Assembly (NCBI RefSeq): GCF_002443255.2
Contig: NW_019211456.1
Coordinates: forward strand, 37,145,042 to 37,209,041
Direction of reading: 5' to 3'
DNA: 64,000 nt
Origin: Varroa destructor
Lineage: Eukaryota > Arthropoda > Arachnida > Mesostigmata > Varroidae
This document shows, in pieces, positions 1 through 10,505 of this stretch. The translations under genes and the position numbers were made by a program. The first letter of the stretch is position 1; each line of letters opens with the position of its first letter. Under the pieces are notes generated by a model. The model saw only the letters and a program-made list of their open reading frames with translations. It made no database searches and had not been told where the DNA came from.

Positions 1-443
1 TTTTAGTTGAGATTATTGTAAATTATTTTTATTCTTTTATTGACAGTTTGATAGTTTAAGTTTAATCTAATAGTTAGCTTTGCTAAGGGGTGGCTGAAGT
101 CTTTCTTGATCGCTTATCGTGTCCTGCGCTATCCCTTGGTAGAGCCTTTGCTAATTGACAGGCAGCTTTTAGCTGCATTAATTGTAGCTGAGTTAGCGTG
201 TATGTGAAGGACGTGAACTATATTTCTTAGCCTGTGTGTCGGCGATGGTTTCCGAAAAACTTTTTCCTTCTATATCCCTGCCTAAATTTCTGCTGTCGGG
301 GCTAAGAAAATGCAAATCACTTGCAAAGTCAATGGGGGAACGACGCAGATGTGGTTGGCTTTATAGTGCCCTGATTAATTGTCAGTTAGTTTTGTATTTA
401 ATAAATAGCGCTTGTGACTTATTGTTCTTTTTCTATCCTACAG

Positions 444-504
444 ATGAATTGCTTGTTATAACTTTACCAAACATCCGGTTTGCCAATAAGTCAACTACAT
501 ACAG
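444..504 (+). CDS. candidate 61-bp internal exon, function unknown
   Basis: The stretch is bounded by a pyrimidine-rich acceptor (ttctatcctacag) and a consensus donor (acag|gtaagt). One frame is open throughout: entry needs one base from the previous exon, exit leaves two bases (AG). The encoded stretch includes LLVITLPNIRFANKSTTY, which I do not recognise. The exit phase fits the acceptor at 6241, where one base completes an arginine codon, so the two could belong to one transcript. Exon-like signals of this size can occur by chance, and a LINE remnant on the opposite strand starts just downstream. Confidence 0.25.
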
Positions 505-559
505 GTAAGTTCTGACCCTTGTGTTGCCTTCGAACTGTATAGTGCAAAGACCTCCGATT

Positions 560-1014
560 TCCAAGCTTAGAGAAACGCTTGTTTGGGGGAACGTCCGCCT
601 TTTTGTTGTGCAATAATGCTAGCTAGCTAGCATTGTCGTTCATCCGGAATCGGTAAATTTCTACTGCGTCTTGCCTAGCGTCAAACGTCCCTTTTTCTTG
701 TTGAAAACCTCTTTAACGATTGCCTCGATATTTTTCTAATTTCTCATTTTGTAATCTGGGTATCCTACAGATACGTACATTTTCTATTTTTGCTTATTGT
801 TGGTGGACTTCAGTTTCGGGGAGCTTCTCTACCTCTTTGACAATATCAAGCATTTTTGAAATTCGCCACTTGTGGTCAATGCTTTAATGTCTTTCAGAAC
901 CTGTTCCAGTACCCTGGGATTCGGGAGTCTCAATGACTTGAAGTTGACTACAGTATCGTTGGCGGCCGGCTGCAATTTCGCGCGCAACACCTCATTGTTA
1001 CGAGTACTATGTCG
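560..1014 (-). mobile_element. decayed LINE (non-LTR retrotransposon) ORF1-like fragment
   Basis: Reading the minus strand downwards from 1014, one frame gives NNEVLRAKLQ and VLEQVLKDIKALTTSGEF and ends at a TAG (829-831). At a run of A bases the reading moves into another frame with DIVKEVEKLPETEVHQQ, a stop, KIENVRICRIPRLQNEKLE, a second stop, and DAVEIYRFRMND. A third frame supplies EAIVKEVFNKKKG between them. A coiled-coil-like stretch followed by an R/N-x-V-R-I..IP....E.LE....V....K...D..EI.R pattern is the layout of the RRM-type ORF1 protein of many LINEs. Stops and frame changes mean it is not functional. Further coding-like minus frames continue to about 1330. Recognition is from pattern only. 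Confidence 0.4.
615..634. repeat. perfect 20-nt palindrome built on a GCTA/AGCT tract
   Basis: AATGCTAGCTAGCTAGCATT equals its own reverse complement. It lies within or next to the LINE-like fragment. It could form a short hairpin or cruciform; no function is evident. Confidence 0.9.
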
Positions 1015-1719
1015 TTAGCCCGTAACCTGCGCTGTCTGTGGTTGTTTTGATATGTGTCCTGATGCTTTTCCATTTTGTAGAAGAGGGAGACGTAGATAAG
1101 TCTGTGCGGGTTTTTCATCTTTTGGAAGTGATCAATTTCTAGAGGCGGAAAATACAACAATTTTTCTGCTATTTTTTTAGATTGTGAAAATTTGGCCTAT
1201 CCGCATAGGATGCAGCACTTAGATCGTAGCAATGAGCGTGCACTAATCCAGCTTTTGTCTTTTTCTGACGCAGCATTAGAATTGCGCTTCTCTTATGAAC
1301 TTCCGATAGGAGTACAAGTAACATTTTAGATGATTAAACTTCTCTCGGATTTAGACAACTTTAAACCAATCGTTGCTCGATCGCTAGTTTGCTATCACTA
1401 ACTTTTGCGCGGGAATCTGCAAGTTTTGCACTGGATAACGACTTTGTTGTATTGTTTCGGGAACACAAATCTAGGCGAGCGGCCTAGTTAGCTGACGTGT
1501 TGAAACTATTCTTACATAGGTGGTATTACATCATGACAAATCACGAAAATGCTCAATTGGAAATCCACGGTGGGTCTGGCGACAAATGAAAGTAGGCGAC
1601 ACTTTTTTCTCCAATGACTTCCCAGATTGCGAACATATTTTGTTGCTGCCTTCAATAGTTTACGGGGTGCTTTTATAGTCTCCTGGCTTGAGTTTTTTGT
1701 ACTTGCCACCGACTAGTTG

Positions 1720-2870
1720 GATTCATATTTGTGATTTTAACAGATACATCGTATGCTTGACATGAGGCATAACATGGAGTGCGCTTAGAATGCCTCTTGG
1801 CCCGACAGCCCGAGGCGAGATCGTATAGCGTTGTTCCAGGCACGTAGGCCCCTGGATCTTTATCTAAAGTCTAACATTGATGGCTGAGTCTTGAGTTTAG
1901 TCTCGTGCTGCTTCGCTTGCATTCATGGGTAACGAATCCCACCTAACAGAAATTCATTTGAGACTCGTGCGAGGATCAAGAGGCTCGGTACGATTTATCT
2001 TTATGTAGAAGCATCGCTTCAAATGTATTTGTAAAGTAATAAATTACTATATAGTTAAGTTATGCTACACGTAATTTAATTGTAGGTGATCTTGTCAAGA
2101 GGGTCAATGTCAACCACAAAATAACACAAATAAAATCATCTCGAGACACCCAGTAGCTCGTTTAGTATTTCAGTCTGCTTGATGTCACCGTTTATTAAAC
2201 GCCAGATCCTCGTACCTACAAAAGTAGTCGAGCAAAGGAACGGAATAAACACAGGAGACGAATTAGCTTTTCGTTCGACTCAGATCGTCACTGACGGCGG
2301 CAATGAAGTTCAAGTTCGGAGCGCTCGAGCAGTAACTGTAATACGAACGGCCCGATAACCGGATCTGTTCAGAAATGGTACTCGCCATACGAGAACTACC
2401 AACTGTGAAGTCTCATGATTGAAACAAGTAGAAATTGATTTGTCTCGTCCATCTTTGTCTCATCTATTTTTGTTGGGCTTGTCTCCATTTTAGCGTGTTC
2501 GAATCCGTCGTCCGACGCGTCCCGTTCTCAGTGAGCCGTCGTGACGGATATTATTAGCTGATGGATTCGAGTAGGTCAAAGACGACCGCAGTACTTCTTA
2601 TGTAAACAGTAGTAGCAGCAGCAGCGACATGTGCCGAAGATCTAATAACAGTTTACTCGCTTGAATTTAGCGGGCTAAAAGAGGCTAGACCATCCCAGCA
2701 GGTGTCTGGCCCTGCTAATTCTATTTCGTTCTCCTGTTCATTCACTGCCATTACGTTACTCAACGAGAATTACTGTAAAATCGCAGCATAGCCCTACTGT
2801 AGATTGTGCTTTGTTCGAACGCACTGAGCTATTGCTATCAGCCGCGGTAAGCAGCGACTCGGTCTGACCC
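1720..2870. other. no gene recognised
   Basis: I see no frame above chance with splice support. There is a short AGCAGCAGCAGC-type tract near 2610. Upstream, at 1512-1709 on the minus strand, a 65-codon frame (STKNSSQETIKAPRK..) is coding-like and may be another piece of the eroded element at 560-1330. Confidence 0.4.
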
Positions 2871-2941
2871 TCATGACAACGAGGCGTTCGACGGTTGGTT
2901 TTCGTGAGTGCTTCTTTTGTCTGTGTCGCGATCTACAATAG

Positions 2942-3101
2942 CTACCAAAACGAAATATTGACGCGACACGAATCGAGATGCTCCGAAACATTTCCATCCC
3001 AAACAATGGCTTTATGGAACAAGCGACTAAGGCAATCATCGTTCGACAGCTCGGTGAAAGGAAATACAGTTTATTTCTATCACGACAAGAACCTACTTTA
3101 A
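2942..3101 (+). CDS. candidate terminal exon, function unknown
   Basis: A pyrimidine-rich stretch (gcttcttttgtctgtg..) precedes an AG at 2940-2941. The following frame is open for 52 codons to TAA and reads SYQNEILTRHESRCSE.. to ..NTVYFYHDKNLL. Residue composition is balanced. No AATAAA follows closely. The opposite strand has a longer but Ser/Arg/Cys-rich frame (2794-3123), which looks like its shadow. Confidence 0.2.
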
Positions 3102-3861
3102 AGCAATCATTGCTTTCATTCATTGCTGATGGCTGAATATGACCATTTCTTCATTTAAATACCGTTAAACCAGCTTAATTGATAAGGCAGGTGGTGCCTA
3201 CACGGAGACACAGTGGTAGCCGCCAGGCTTTCATAAAACATGTAATAAAAATGGCTGGAACATCTCATTACAACAGGAAGCAGATAAATCTCACGTTTAT
3301 CATCGGTGGGCTTATTTAAGGAGGGCAGCTGATACTCATAGCAAATTGTTAAGCAGAGAATATATTTAGAATTAATCTACGTTTGCGATTGTGGCGTATG
3401 TTTCTTTGCGGTATAACCACTACAACCAGCAAATAAATACCGTATATCATGGTTTGAATAAGCTAATCAAACGGGGGCAAAAGAGCTCCTAGCCTCCAGT
3501 ATAGATGCATAGAGCAGAATTCGTTGTGGCAAGCTTTTCATCTATATCTCTTGCGTGCAGGCGGCTACTCCCAGTCGAGGAGGCCAACGAAAGCACACGC
3601 GCAATTGCATTTAGTGACGTGAATTGAGGTAAGATGGTCGCATGTGTGGTGGTCGTGTACTTAGTGGCGTGCTGGCACGATCGGTGATCTGCGGACGAGG
3701 CTGTTTCGGCCAAGCACGTCAAGCAGTGGCTTCGGTCTCACCTCAGGGGGGTATATTGAAACTACTGAAGTGCGACGCGTTGCTGGTTGTGTTGAGCCCG
3801 ATTGAGCTGAATAACGGCAAGCCGGCATCATTTCGAGAAAGGGTTATGGGTTTTGCATAAA

Positions 3862-4065
3862 TTAGTCTCCTGAGCTACCGAGCGAGTGCTGTCTCTGTTC
3901 AAGCAGATCTGAACGGACGGTGCAAGGTCTGCGAGCAGGCTTCTCTTCGGTTTTTTCACACCGCAGCAGAACTGCTTGTATGTAGCTCGTTGTAACAGAA
4001 AGCCTTGCTTTGTGTATAACATCGCGCGGATGCCGCTTCAACTTAGAGCCGAATGCCAACTCCAT
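3862..4065 (-). CDS. 67-codon ORF with good start context, function unknown
   Basis: The frame starts with a real ATG in a favourable context (G at -3, G at +4) and reads MELAFGSKLKRHPRDVIHKA.. to ..QRQHSLGSSGD. It lies downstream, on the minus strand, of a GC-rich block (4080-4440) that could be a 5' UTR or promoter. A plus-strand alternative competes: an acceptor at 3965-3966 (ggttttttcacaccgcag) opens a 56-codon frame beginning QNCLYVARCNRKPC. Only one is likely real, and neither is recognised. Confidence 0.2.
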   Translation of the reverse strand: MELAFGSKLKRHPRDVIHKARLSVTTSYIQAVLLRCEKTEEKPARRPCTVRSDLLEQRQHSLGSSGD

Positions 4066-4481
4066 CCCTATACGTTATCTTTGCATGGCATTGCAAACGT
4101 AGTTGTAGCAATTCACCACCAGCAATCCGCTCAATAGCAGGCTGCTGCTAGGACTCCAAATAGCCTTTTTGCGTTCACGAACGCAAACAAATGCGGACGC
4201 CCTTTTGGGAGTGCTATCAGCAGCGGCAGCCTGCTGCGGCCTGGCCAAGCACGACAACTTTCCTAGCTACAACTAGCTGGAACGGGATGATATCGTCAAG
4301 CGTCGCCGGCTCTGTTCTGCTCGCTCTCTAGAGGCTCATGCGCTCCCCCGGGTCGCGCTCGTGCCTGCTCCGTCTGCTACCGATGATGACGCTCGAGCTT
4401 CTTTTAGGACTAGAAGGGGAGGAAGAACGGAGTAGCCCCCAGAGATAAAGGTTTAGCAATATAACCTGCACAATTCAAGGG

Positions 4482-4500
4482 CAACAACAACAACAACAAC
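4482..4500. repeat. CAA microsatellite
   Basis: About six CAA units, 50 bases ahead of the ATG at 4548. CAA-rich leaders are common in arthropod 5' UTRs. Confidence 0.9.
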
Positions 4501-4547
4501 GAGTTACTACAAGTGGGCGCGAGGCGACAAAAGTAAAGCGAGGCTCC

Positions 4548-4730
4548 ATGTGCGATTCGTTAGAGGTCGACAATAACATTGCAACAAATGACACTAATGC
4601 CAAGCAGGTTTCAAAAAACACATTCGCCATGTGTATGACACGAATGTTTCTAAGGAAAAGATTGGGAACTCTCGACGATGATTCTGGAATTCAGTGCATA
4701 GCGAATGTAAATATTACAGCACATTTTTGA
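4548..4730 (+). CDS. 60-codon ORF after a GC-rich leader, function unknown
   Basis: This is an ATG-initiated frame of balanced composition (MCDSLEVDNNIATNDTNAKQ.. to ..SGIQCIANVNITAHF). It follows a GC-rich segment and a CAA tract in the arrangement expected of a 5' UTR leading into a start codon. It closes with TGA and no clear donor precedes the stop, so it could be a short protein, a first exon read too far, or an upstream ORF. No domain is recognised. Confidence 0.25.
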   Translation: MCDSLEVDNNIATNDTNAKQVSKNTFAMCMTRMFLRKRLGTLDDDSGIQCIANVNITAHF

Positions 4731-4841
4731 AGGACTGGTTTCGGACCTCGACGAACTCGTTCTGTGTAAAGCAAATTGAAAAGATCCTTCGAACAAAACT
4801 ATAGGGAGCTAACTCGGCCCAGGTTTTGGAAAATCGTACTG

Positions 4842-4863
4842 TTATTATTATTATTATTATTAT
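4842..4863. repeat. TTA microsatellite
   Basis: Seven TTA units followed by TA. Confidence 0.9.
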
Positions 4864-4869
4864 AGTTCA

Positions 4870-6240
4870 TTCATAATCACTTAGCGTCATGAATCGTCAT
4901 AATTGAAATATTCTCAATCAGTAGTTTTTAAATTCGCAGTTCCGTGAGCATACGCTCATTTTCACATAAGCTACTGTCACGGTAAACAATAAGCCGCTAA
5001 TTGAACACTGTTCTAATAGATGCCACTATAATTGCACGCATTTCGTAGCGAGAATTCGTCCGCGCCACTTGACCTCTATACAAGGTCATTCCATCTATTA
5101 AACACATAGGCCGAGCTCGGCAATCGGACCTGAGTCACCAGCGACGTACGAAACGCATAACAGAATGTTTGCCGCCGTTTCATACGTCGGACCCCCTATC
5201 AACTCCTAAGTTATGTAAAAGTGATAGTTTTGATTAGCATGATGACGCTATTCAAGACTCGTGGAGATGTGACGACGCCAATAGCAGCTTTTCTGCTCAA
5301 TATTTTCCTCCGTTCTCGTAACAGCAGTACTCTCTGCCTCTCGTTCGCGCCAAACTCCCGTTTGTGCTTCTGCTGTTCCGTCCAGAGACGATGCGATCCG
5401 AATCGTCGCTGTGGCGGCCGTCGTTCCGAAGTCGTTCGCTCCGCCGCCTGGCAATGCTCATTACAATTGCTAATATGTTGCGCTCTTTGCATACATAACG
5501 TGCGAAACGAACTGGGTTGGAAATAACAAGGGATAATCTGGGGTTTCGCGCCGCCGACGACAGGAAAGACTGGAATTCCTTTACGGTGTCGAGGAGTACA
5601 CGAGATTAGTTACCCCACGTCAGACTCGTTCTACCAGCATGGGGTTGCCACTGTCGGACGTGAGGCTTGGAGCGGGCAGGCACAAAGGTAAAGTGGCGGC
5701 GGGGACAAGGACAGTTGGGCGCTGGCGAACTCGTCCGTTAACGGTTTTTTTTTTAGTCCACACGAACCTCTACGTAGCTATACTTTACGCTCCTAGTTGA
5801 ACGTAGCTTTGATGCTGCTACCAACCACTTGACGAAAGGTTTTTATTATATAATATATTTGAGAGATCTTAAGTGGCGCGATACAAATCTAATTTCTGTC
5901 ACATATCTAAAAACATACGACGTACAAATAGTGCACTGATCAAGAATAACGTATACCAAATAGAGACAGCCATTAAGTTAACGAGCGTCGTCTGTACGTT
6001 GACGGTTCGAATTTCTAGCATTTTTACATAATTCGCGTGACATTCGCCTCCGGCTTGTCCTAAAACTGTAGCGTATACAGTTCGTCCTTGAAATACCTAA
6101 ATTCAAAGACAGGCCTTCGTTATTATGTGTTTGAGCGTAACGCATTCTTCCTACATACGCACCCTGGCTTCCTTTCTTCCACTTAAAATCTCTTTCTATA
6201 CTCTTATCTTTTTTTTTTGGTTCATCCCTCTTCCCTGCAG
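4870..6240. other. mostly non-coding, GC-rich centre with overlapping open frames
   Basis: Between 5211 and 5526 three frames (two minus, one plus) are open together in CpG-rich sequence. One minus frame is Glu/Arg/Thr-rich (GVWREREAESTAVTRTEENI). No splice site or start decides between them. The rest shows nothing I can support. Confidence 0.35.
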
Positions 6241-6360
6241 AAATACTGAAACAACTAGTTGCTTCGTCCCTCGCAGAGTGACAAGTTCATCGTATGCCGG
6301 GGGGTGATCAAAGAAGCATCTTCGTCAGCTAAAATAAAAGCCTTATCTGCTATCGTCATC
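6241..6360 (+). CDS. candidate 3'-terminal exon with polyA signal
   Basis: A near-ideal acceptor (ttcatccctcttccctgcag) ends at 6240. The frame needing two bases from the previous exon reads NTETTSCFVPRRVTSSSYAGG and stops at TGA (6305-6307). AATAAA lies at 6333-6338, and a T-rich stretch follows at about 6365. Acceptor, short coding tail and polyA signal form a coherent last exon. Its entry phase matches the exon ending at 504. The end coordinate is an estimated cleavage site. Confidence 0.25.
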
Positions 6361-6966
6361 TCTCGTCCTTTTTTATTGTCTATTCCGTCCTTATTCTCAG
6401 TCACTTAACCAACGGCAGCGACCCGGCGGTTCGCTGTTCGAGGAACGGTCGATTCCGAAACCGACTAACCGTATGCCCGGCAGTCGCCCCGGTAATTCGT
6501 CGTCGTGGAGTGAGTTTAATTCGTTGCATAAATTTGATTGTATAAGTGAAGCAGCAGTCGACGAGCCTGCTGCTTACCAGTCTGCCGGCCCCTTCGTTCT
6601 CTCCATCTCACTCCGGCCTGACGTAGCTACGTCGTACAAGGATCTACGAAAGGAAGCAAACAGGTTCGCATACCACTTGCGGAAATCTCTGCTTTGCTTG
6701 CCACCGCCGTCGCTACGGAAGAAAGGCACCAGGAGCAGCTTTTGTGCGGTGGCTATCAACAGCAGCAGGAAGAATCAGTGTTTATGGCGGTCGCTTCTGG
6801 CTGCGGCTGCAATCGTCCTCGTGCGCTGCTGCTGTTTTTGCGGGTGGCGGTCGGCGATGTTGAGTCGCTGCTGGCGGTTTTGGCTGCGGCTGGCTCTCCG
6901 GCTGCTGGCCGTGTTCATTTCCATTGCTAATACACTTTCGTCTTTTGCATGCATAAAACGCCGTCG

Positions 6967-6993
6967 CAGCAGCAGCAGCAGCAGCAGCAGCAG
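6967..6993. repeat. (CAG)9
   Basis: Nine perfect CAG units. It is complementary to the (GCT)10 tract at 7281-7310 on the same strand. Confidence 0.95.
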
Positions 6994-7279
6994 CCGTGGC
7001 GGCTGCTGCTGGCGCTACTCGCTCGTGCTGCCAGCGGCAGCGGGACCAGCCCGCCAGCTGGGTGGCTGGCTCTGTCGTGTCGATCGCACAGCTCGCCTCG
7101 GTCGTCTGTCTGGTGGAAGCGCTCGCTGTGTTAGTGCGGATGATGGGCGCGACGACGGTGGATGTGGCTATAGAGGCAGTGGTTAGCCGAGTTGGTCATG
7201 TCGCCGTTTTCGTCATTGTTGCCATCTTTACGGTCGTGGCAATGTTGATAATGGTAAGGGCTCTTGTCACTGCTACAGC

Positions 7280-7280
<1 letters not shown>

Positions 7281-7310
<30 letters not shown>
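7281..7310. repeat. (GCT)10
   Basis: Ten perfect GCT units followed by ACTGCTACTG. This is the reverse complement of the CAG tract 290 bases upstream. Confidence 0.95.
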
Positions 7311-7609
7311 ACTGCTACTGTGCTAAGGACGTACTGGAGTCATCAATACGGCCGACACAGCTATCGGTGGCAAAGGAATAGTTGCATAGTAGCGTCATAC
7401 GATAGAGAGCGTTTGTCGGTTGGTGCTGCGCGACCGCACGATGCTAAGAAGTTGCCCCCTGTGTCCCTGTCGTTGAGTCTGGCGCGCCCAAAACGTTCAG
7501 TTCCTCTTGTACATCTCGACTGGATTGCTGACTCGGCTAGCTCAATGGCCCATGGGATTGCTTCTATCGAATCTATTAAAGGCCGTTTAAGGACTTTTCC
7601 GTGAAATGT

Positions 7610-8270
7610 TTAAATACTGCCATGTCGCTTATTGTTCATAAGTATGTTATTCGTATGCCGTGAATGATTGTGGAGTGTCAGTCGGTACATCGTCTATTGT
7701 CTGCGCGTCAGGTCGGCTTATGTTACCGCCACATCGGACTAACAAAGTATTTCATGATCGGACATCTACGCGACAGAGACTATTCGGTAAGAAGCCCGTG
7801 GACGATATGCCATCGGACTTCCTTCAGCGGCAGAGCCACGTAGGAGGGCCACGTAGGAAAACTAAGGATGCCATTGTGTTGACGTTAACGTGACTTTGGT
7901 CGGCTTGACGCTGGCGGAGCTGTCTTGCTGTAACTTTTTCGTTGCTGGAATTTTTTATTGTCAAATTAAGTTCGGTAGGAGGTACCGAGACGGAGGTACG
8001 AGGTCTGTACTTGCTACCCGTCACGACAACCGACTGCTCCATCGACGGCACCCTCTAACGAGGTGTTCTCTATGGGGAGTAAATAAAAGTGGGCTGTGTA
8101 CTCGTTCAGTATCATATGTGCTACGATACACCCAAAGCACAGCCTCGACTCATTGTGAAGCACTTCCTATGTTGAAGTGTATTGCACTTTTCCATGCATA
8201 TTCCAGAGTAAGTAAGTTACAGTTCGCAGTTATTGCAGACATATGTAAGTGTGTGGACATGTGCGTGTAA
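7610..8270. other. no gene recognised
   Basis: Short frames only, with mixed composition. Three GTAAGT sequences occur between 8207 and 8275 on the plus strand without a convincing exon in front of them. Confidence 0.35.
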
Positions 8271-8272
8271 GT

Positions 8273-8362
8273 ACAAAGGTGACAGTTATGGGAGTGTATG
8301 AAGTACTCCGAAACGTGTGAACCGACCCAAATAAATCTTTCTGTGATATGCCGAACGCCGGA
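8273..8362 (-). mobile_element. gypsy-type integrase zinc-finger remnant
   Basis: The minus frame 8413-8150 contains SGVRHITERFIWVGSHVSEY followed by a C-x2-C pair (NCHLC). This fits the N-terminal HHCC domain of Ty3/gypsy LTR-retrotransposon integrases, where a ..R.I.ERF.W.G.. block precedes C-x2-C. The first histidine region is degenerate (NPD). No catalytic core, reverse transcriptase or LTR is visible nearby and the frame soon stops, so this is a fossil fragment. The call rests on motif memory. Confidence 0.45.
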
Positions 8363-8889
8363 TATATCAGGATTCACTTGATACCTTGAGAATAACAAAA
8401 AAAATACAAACATCCTGTATGATAGTCAATGATAGCAGCTGTGGCAGAATCAACATACGTATCGATTGCGTATATTAATGGGTTCCGCAAAATTAGCCAA
8501 TATAGTCAATTATCTATGAAATGAGTAAGCGTAGATCAATAAAAATGAAATACAACTGTTTAAATTCAAAGTACTTTCCGTGTAGTCTTTTTCTATATTA
8601 TTAACAATACGCACGATCACATAAATCTTGACTCATCGTTATTTGATTGCGTCCGTCACACTATGGGTTTTTAACCAGGTCCGAATTGAGTCGGCACGGA
8701 TATAATCATCCCAGCACTTAATTGTCTCGTAAATTATCACACAATTTCATGCAGTTATATAACGACATGTTGTTTCGTATCGCCAAACATAATCGAAACA
8801 ACGAACTGGCAGCCGGAATGTATTTCACAAGAAGTGTGATAGATCCAAATACTCACCCAGGACAGACTTTTCCTTGTATTCCCTCTGAT

Positions 8890-9480
8890 GTCATTCTTCT
8901 AGCTTCGTTCCAGATTTGCCCGCGTCTTAGTCTGTGCCTTGGTCGTACTAGCAGCGCTCAGTACGACTGTCCCTGATCTGTGTGCCCTCCTGTACCGGGT
9001 AACGTTCGAAGACGACGGCATCTTCTTTGCTTCCTGCTGTCGAGGCCAGGAACTTCGTGCGGGCTCCTTTTGTCCCAACGCCTTCCTTGCTTTCGCCGCC
9101 ATTGTGGTCCATCCATGCCTCTGTTTCCATCGTTACTCGGGCGTACAACAGCTATAGGAACACTAGCAGCAGCAGCAGCAGCAGCAGCAGCGGTCTTTCA
9201 TGGCTGAATAGCGACGCACTACCTTTACGCTGAAACCGCCTGTCTGTTGTTGGACAGGATATAAATAGGAAGGAGCTACGCAGGACACGCCGGCAGGTCC
9301 CCTCTTGGTATGTTCCACTTACTTAGCATGCAACTCACACCGCCTAGCCACCACCTGTCTCCTTTACTCCGACGTCCTTAGCGGGACGGCGACGACAGAA
9401 ACGACACCAACGCCGTCGTCATCACCGTTCGCAGTGGCAATCTGTAACGTCTATGCTGGACTGTGATAGCGCTGTTACGT
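8890..9480. other. GC-rich island with TATA-like box
   Basis: Overlapping short frames on both strands cover a CpG-rich block. TATAAATA occurs at 9260-9267, with GC-rich sequence downstream. I could not identify an initiator or a coding exon. Confidence 0.3.
9165..9191. repeat. (AGC)9
   Basis: Nine perfect AGC units inside a GC-rich island. Confidence 0.95.
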
Positions 9481-10390
9481 ACTACGGGCGCTACAGGCAG
9501 TTTGAGAACAAAAAGAAAAAGTCGGGTTTATTTTAGGGCCAATTGCTTCTCAGCTAGTGTCGAGTGCTGTCTGTGAGCCGAGATAACGCAGCTTCTCAGT
9601 CGAGACGCAAAAGAAACGGATAGACAAGCTCGTGTCTCACTGCAATTTGTACTTCGTCTTTTATTACTGCCTTCCGATAAGGTTCGTCAGCTAGCTCTGC
9701 TGCGGAACATATAGTTCTGTTATTACAATTAGAGATTTCCTAGAGAGGATATAAAAATAATTACGAGTAAGGAGCATCTCGCACTATTTTGCTTACTATT
9801 CTGTGAGTTTTTTGTTCTTTATAGCGAGGTAAGCTTACTATAGTGAATACGGCACGAACGTTAGTTATTGAATAATAATAGGTTTGTTTGATAGCCTCAT
9901 GTTATTCTAGGCTATATCAACGCGAAACTAACGGGACTCGTTTTTCTCAGTGCACTTGTCGTTAATATTTTCAGTAACGCTACGATCAACGATCTGATTC
10001 GCAATAACGCAGCCGCAGTTTATGAGTACCAATTTTTGTTAGGGATGACCGTAGGACAGAGAAGAAGCGGAAAAAAAATGGGCCCTAAAAATAGTCCCTT
10101 TTATATTGTTCTACTCAGTTAACTCGATAGCGAGTTTCACTGCAGCTTACTTCTGCCCGAGTCCTGCACTAACGCTCCATTGCTATATTTTGATGGTCTG
10201 TCCATAAATCCCTATGCTCCTGTTCATGTGTTTGTATGCTCCTAACTGTATTATCTGTTTCTGATGGCTCCAAAGACCACGACAACGACATTAACAACAA
10301 CAGCAGACGTAGACAGCACTCAACGTCTAACGGCCACATAGAACAGCGAGCGCTGCAGCCGACGCAAGGCGTCGGCGACAGTCACATCGA
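9480..10390. other. no gene recognised
   Basis: AT-rich sequence with no open frame worth reporting. A donor-like GAG|GTAAGC at about 9829 is preceded by a pyrimidine-rich AG only four bases earlier and is probably accidental. Confidence 0.4.
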
Positions 10391-10505
10391 CATAACGGAA
10401 CAGAGGCTCTATGGTACTACTATATATAATAAGTGGTGGCGTCCTGCCCGTGGCTGTCCGGTGGGCGCCCCGTGGGCAGCCTTTGGATTGGCCGTGACGT
10501 CGGTA
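10391..10505 (-). promoter_or_regulatory. possible minus-strand promoter (CRE, CCAAT, TATA)
   Basis: On the minus strand, a CRE-like GACGTCAC and CCAAT (about 10483-10503) are followed by TATATATA (about 10421-10428), with a predicted start near 10390. This order and spacing match a classical CRE/CCAAT/TATA promoter. It opens into a GC-rich leader. These are short motifs in a GC-rich block and have not been tested. Confidence 0.25.

Larger units (their letters stand above)
6380..7560. other. GC-rich island with trinucleotide tracts
   Basis: Long plus-strand frames (6473-7186 and 6996-7604) overlap here. They are mainly Arg/Ser/Ala/Cys-rich translations of GCN/CAG repeats in competing frames and are not credible proteins. 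A promoter, 5' UTR or first exon of an unidentified gene is the more likely content. Confidence 0.4.

Noticed and set aside
6473..7604. 237- and 202-codon plus frames
   Set aside because: Mostly translations of CAG/GCT and GCN repeats in competing frames.
9822..9832. 4-bp microexon between atag and GTAAGC
   Set aside because: Too short to support; the two sites probably coincide by chance.
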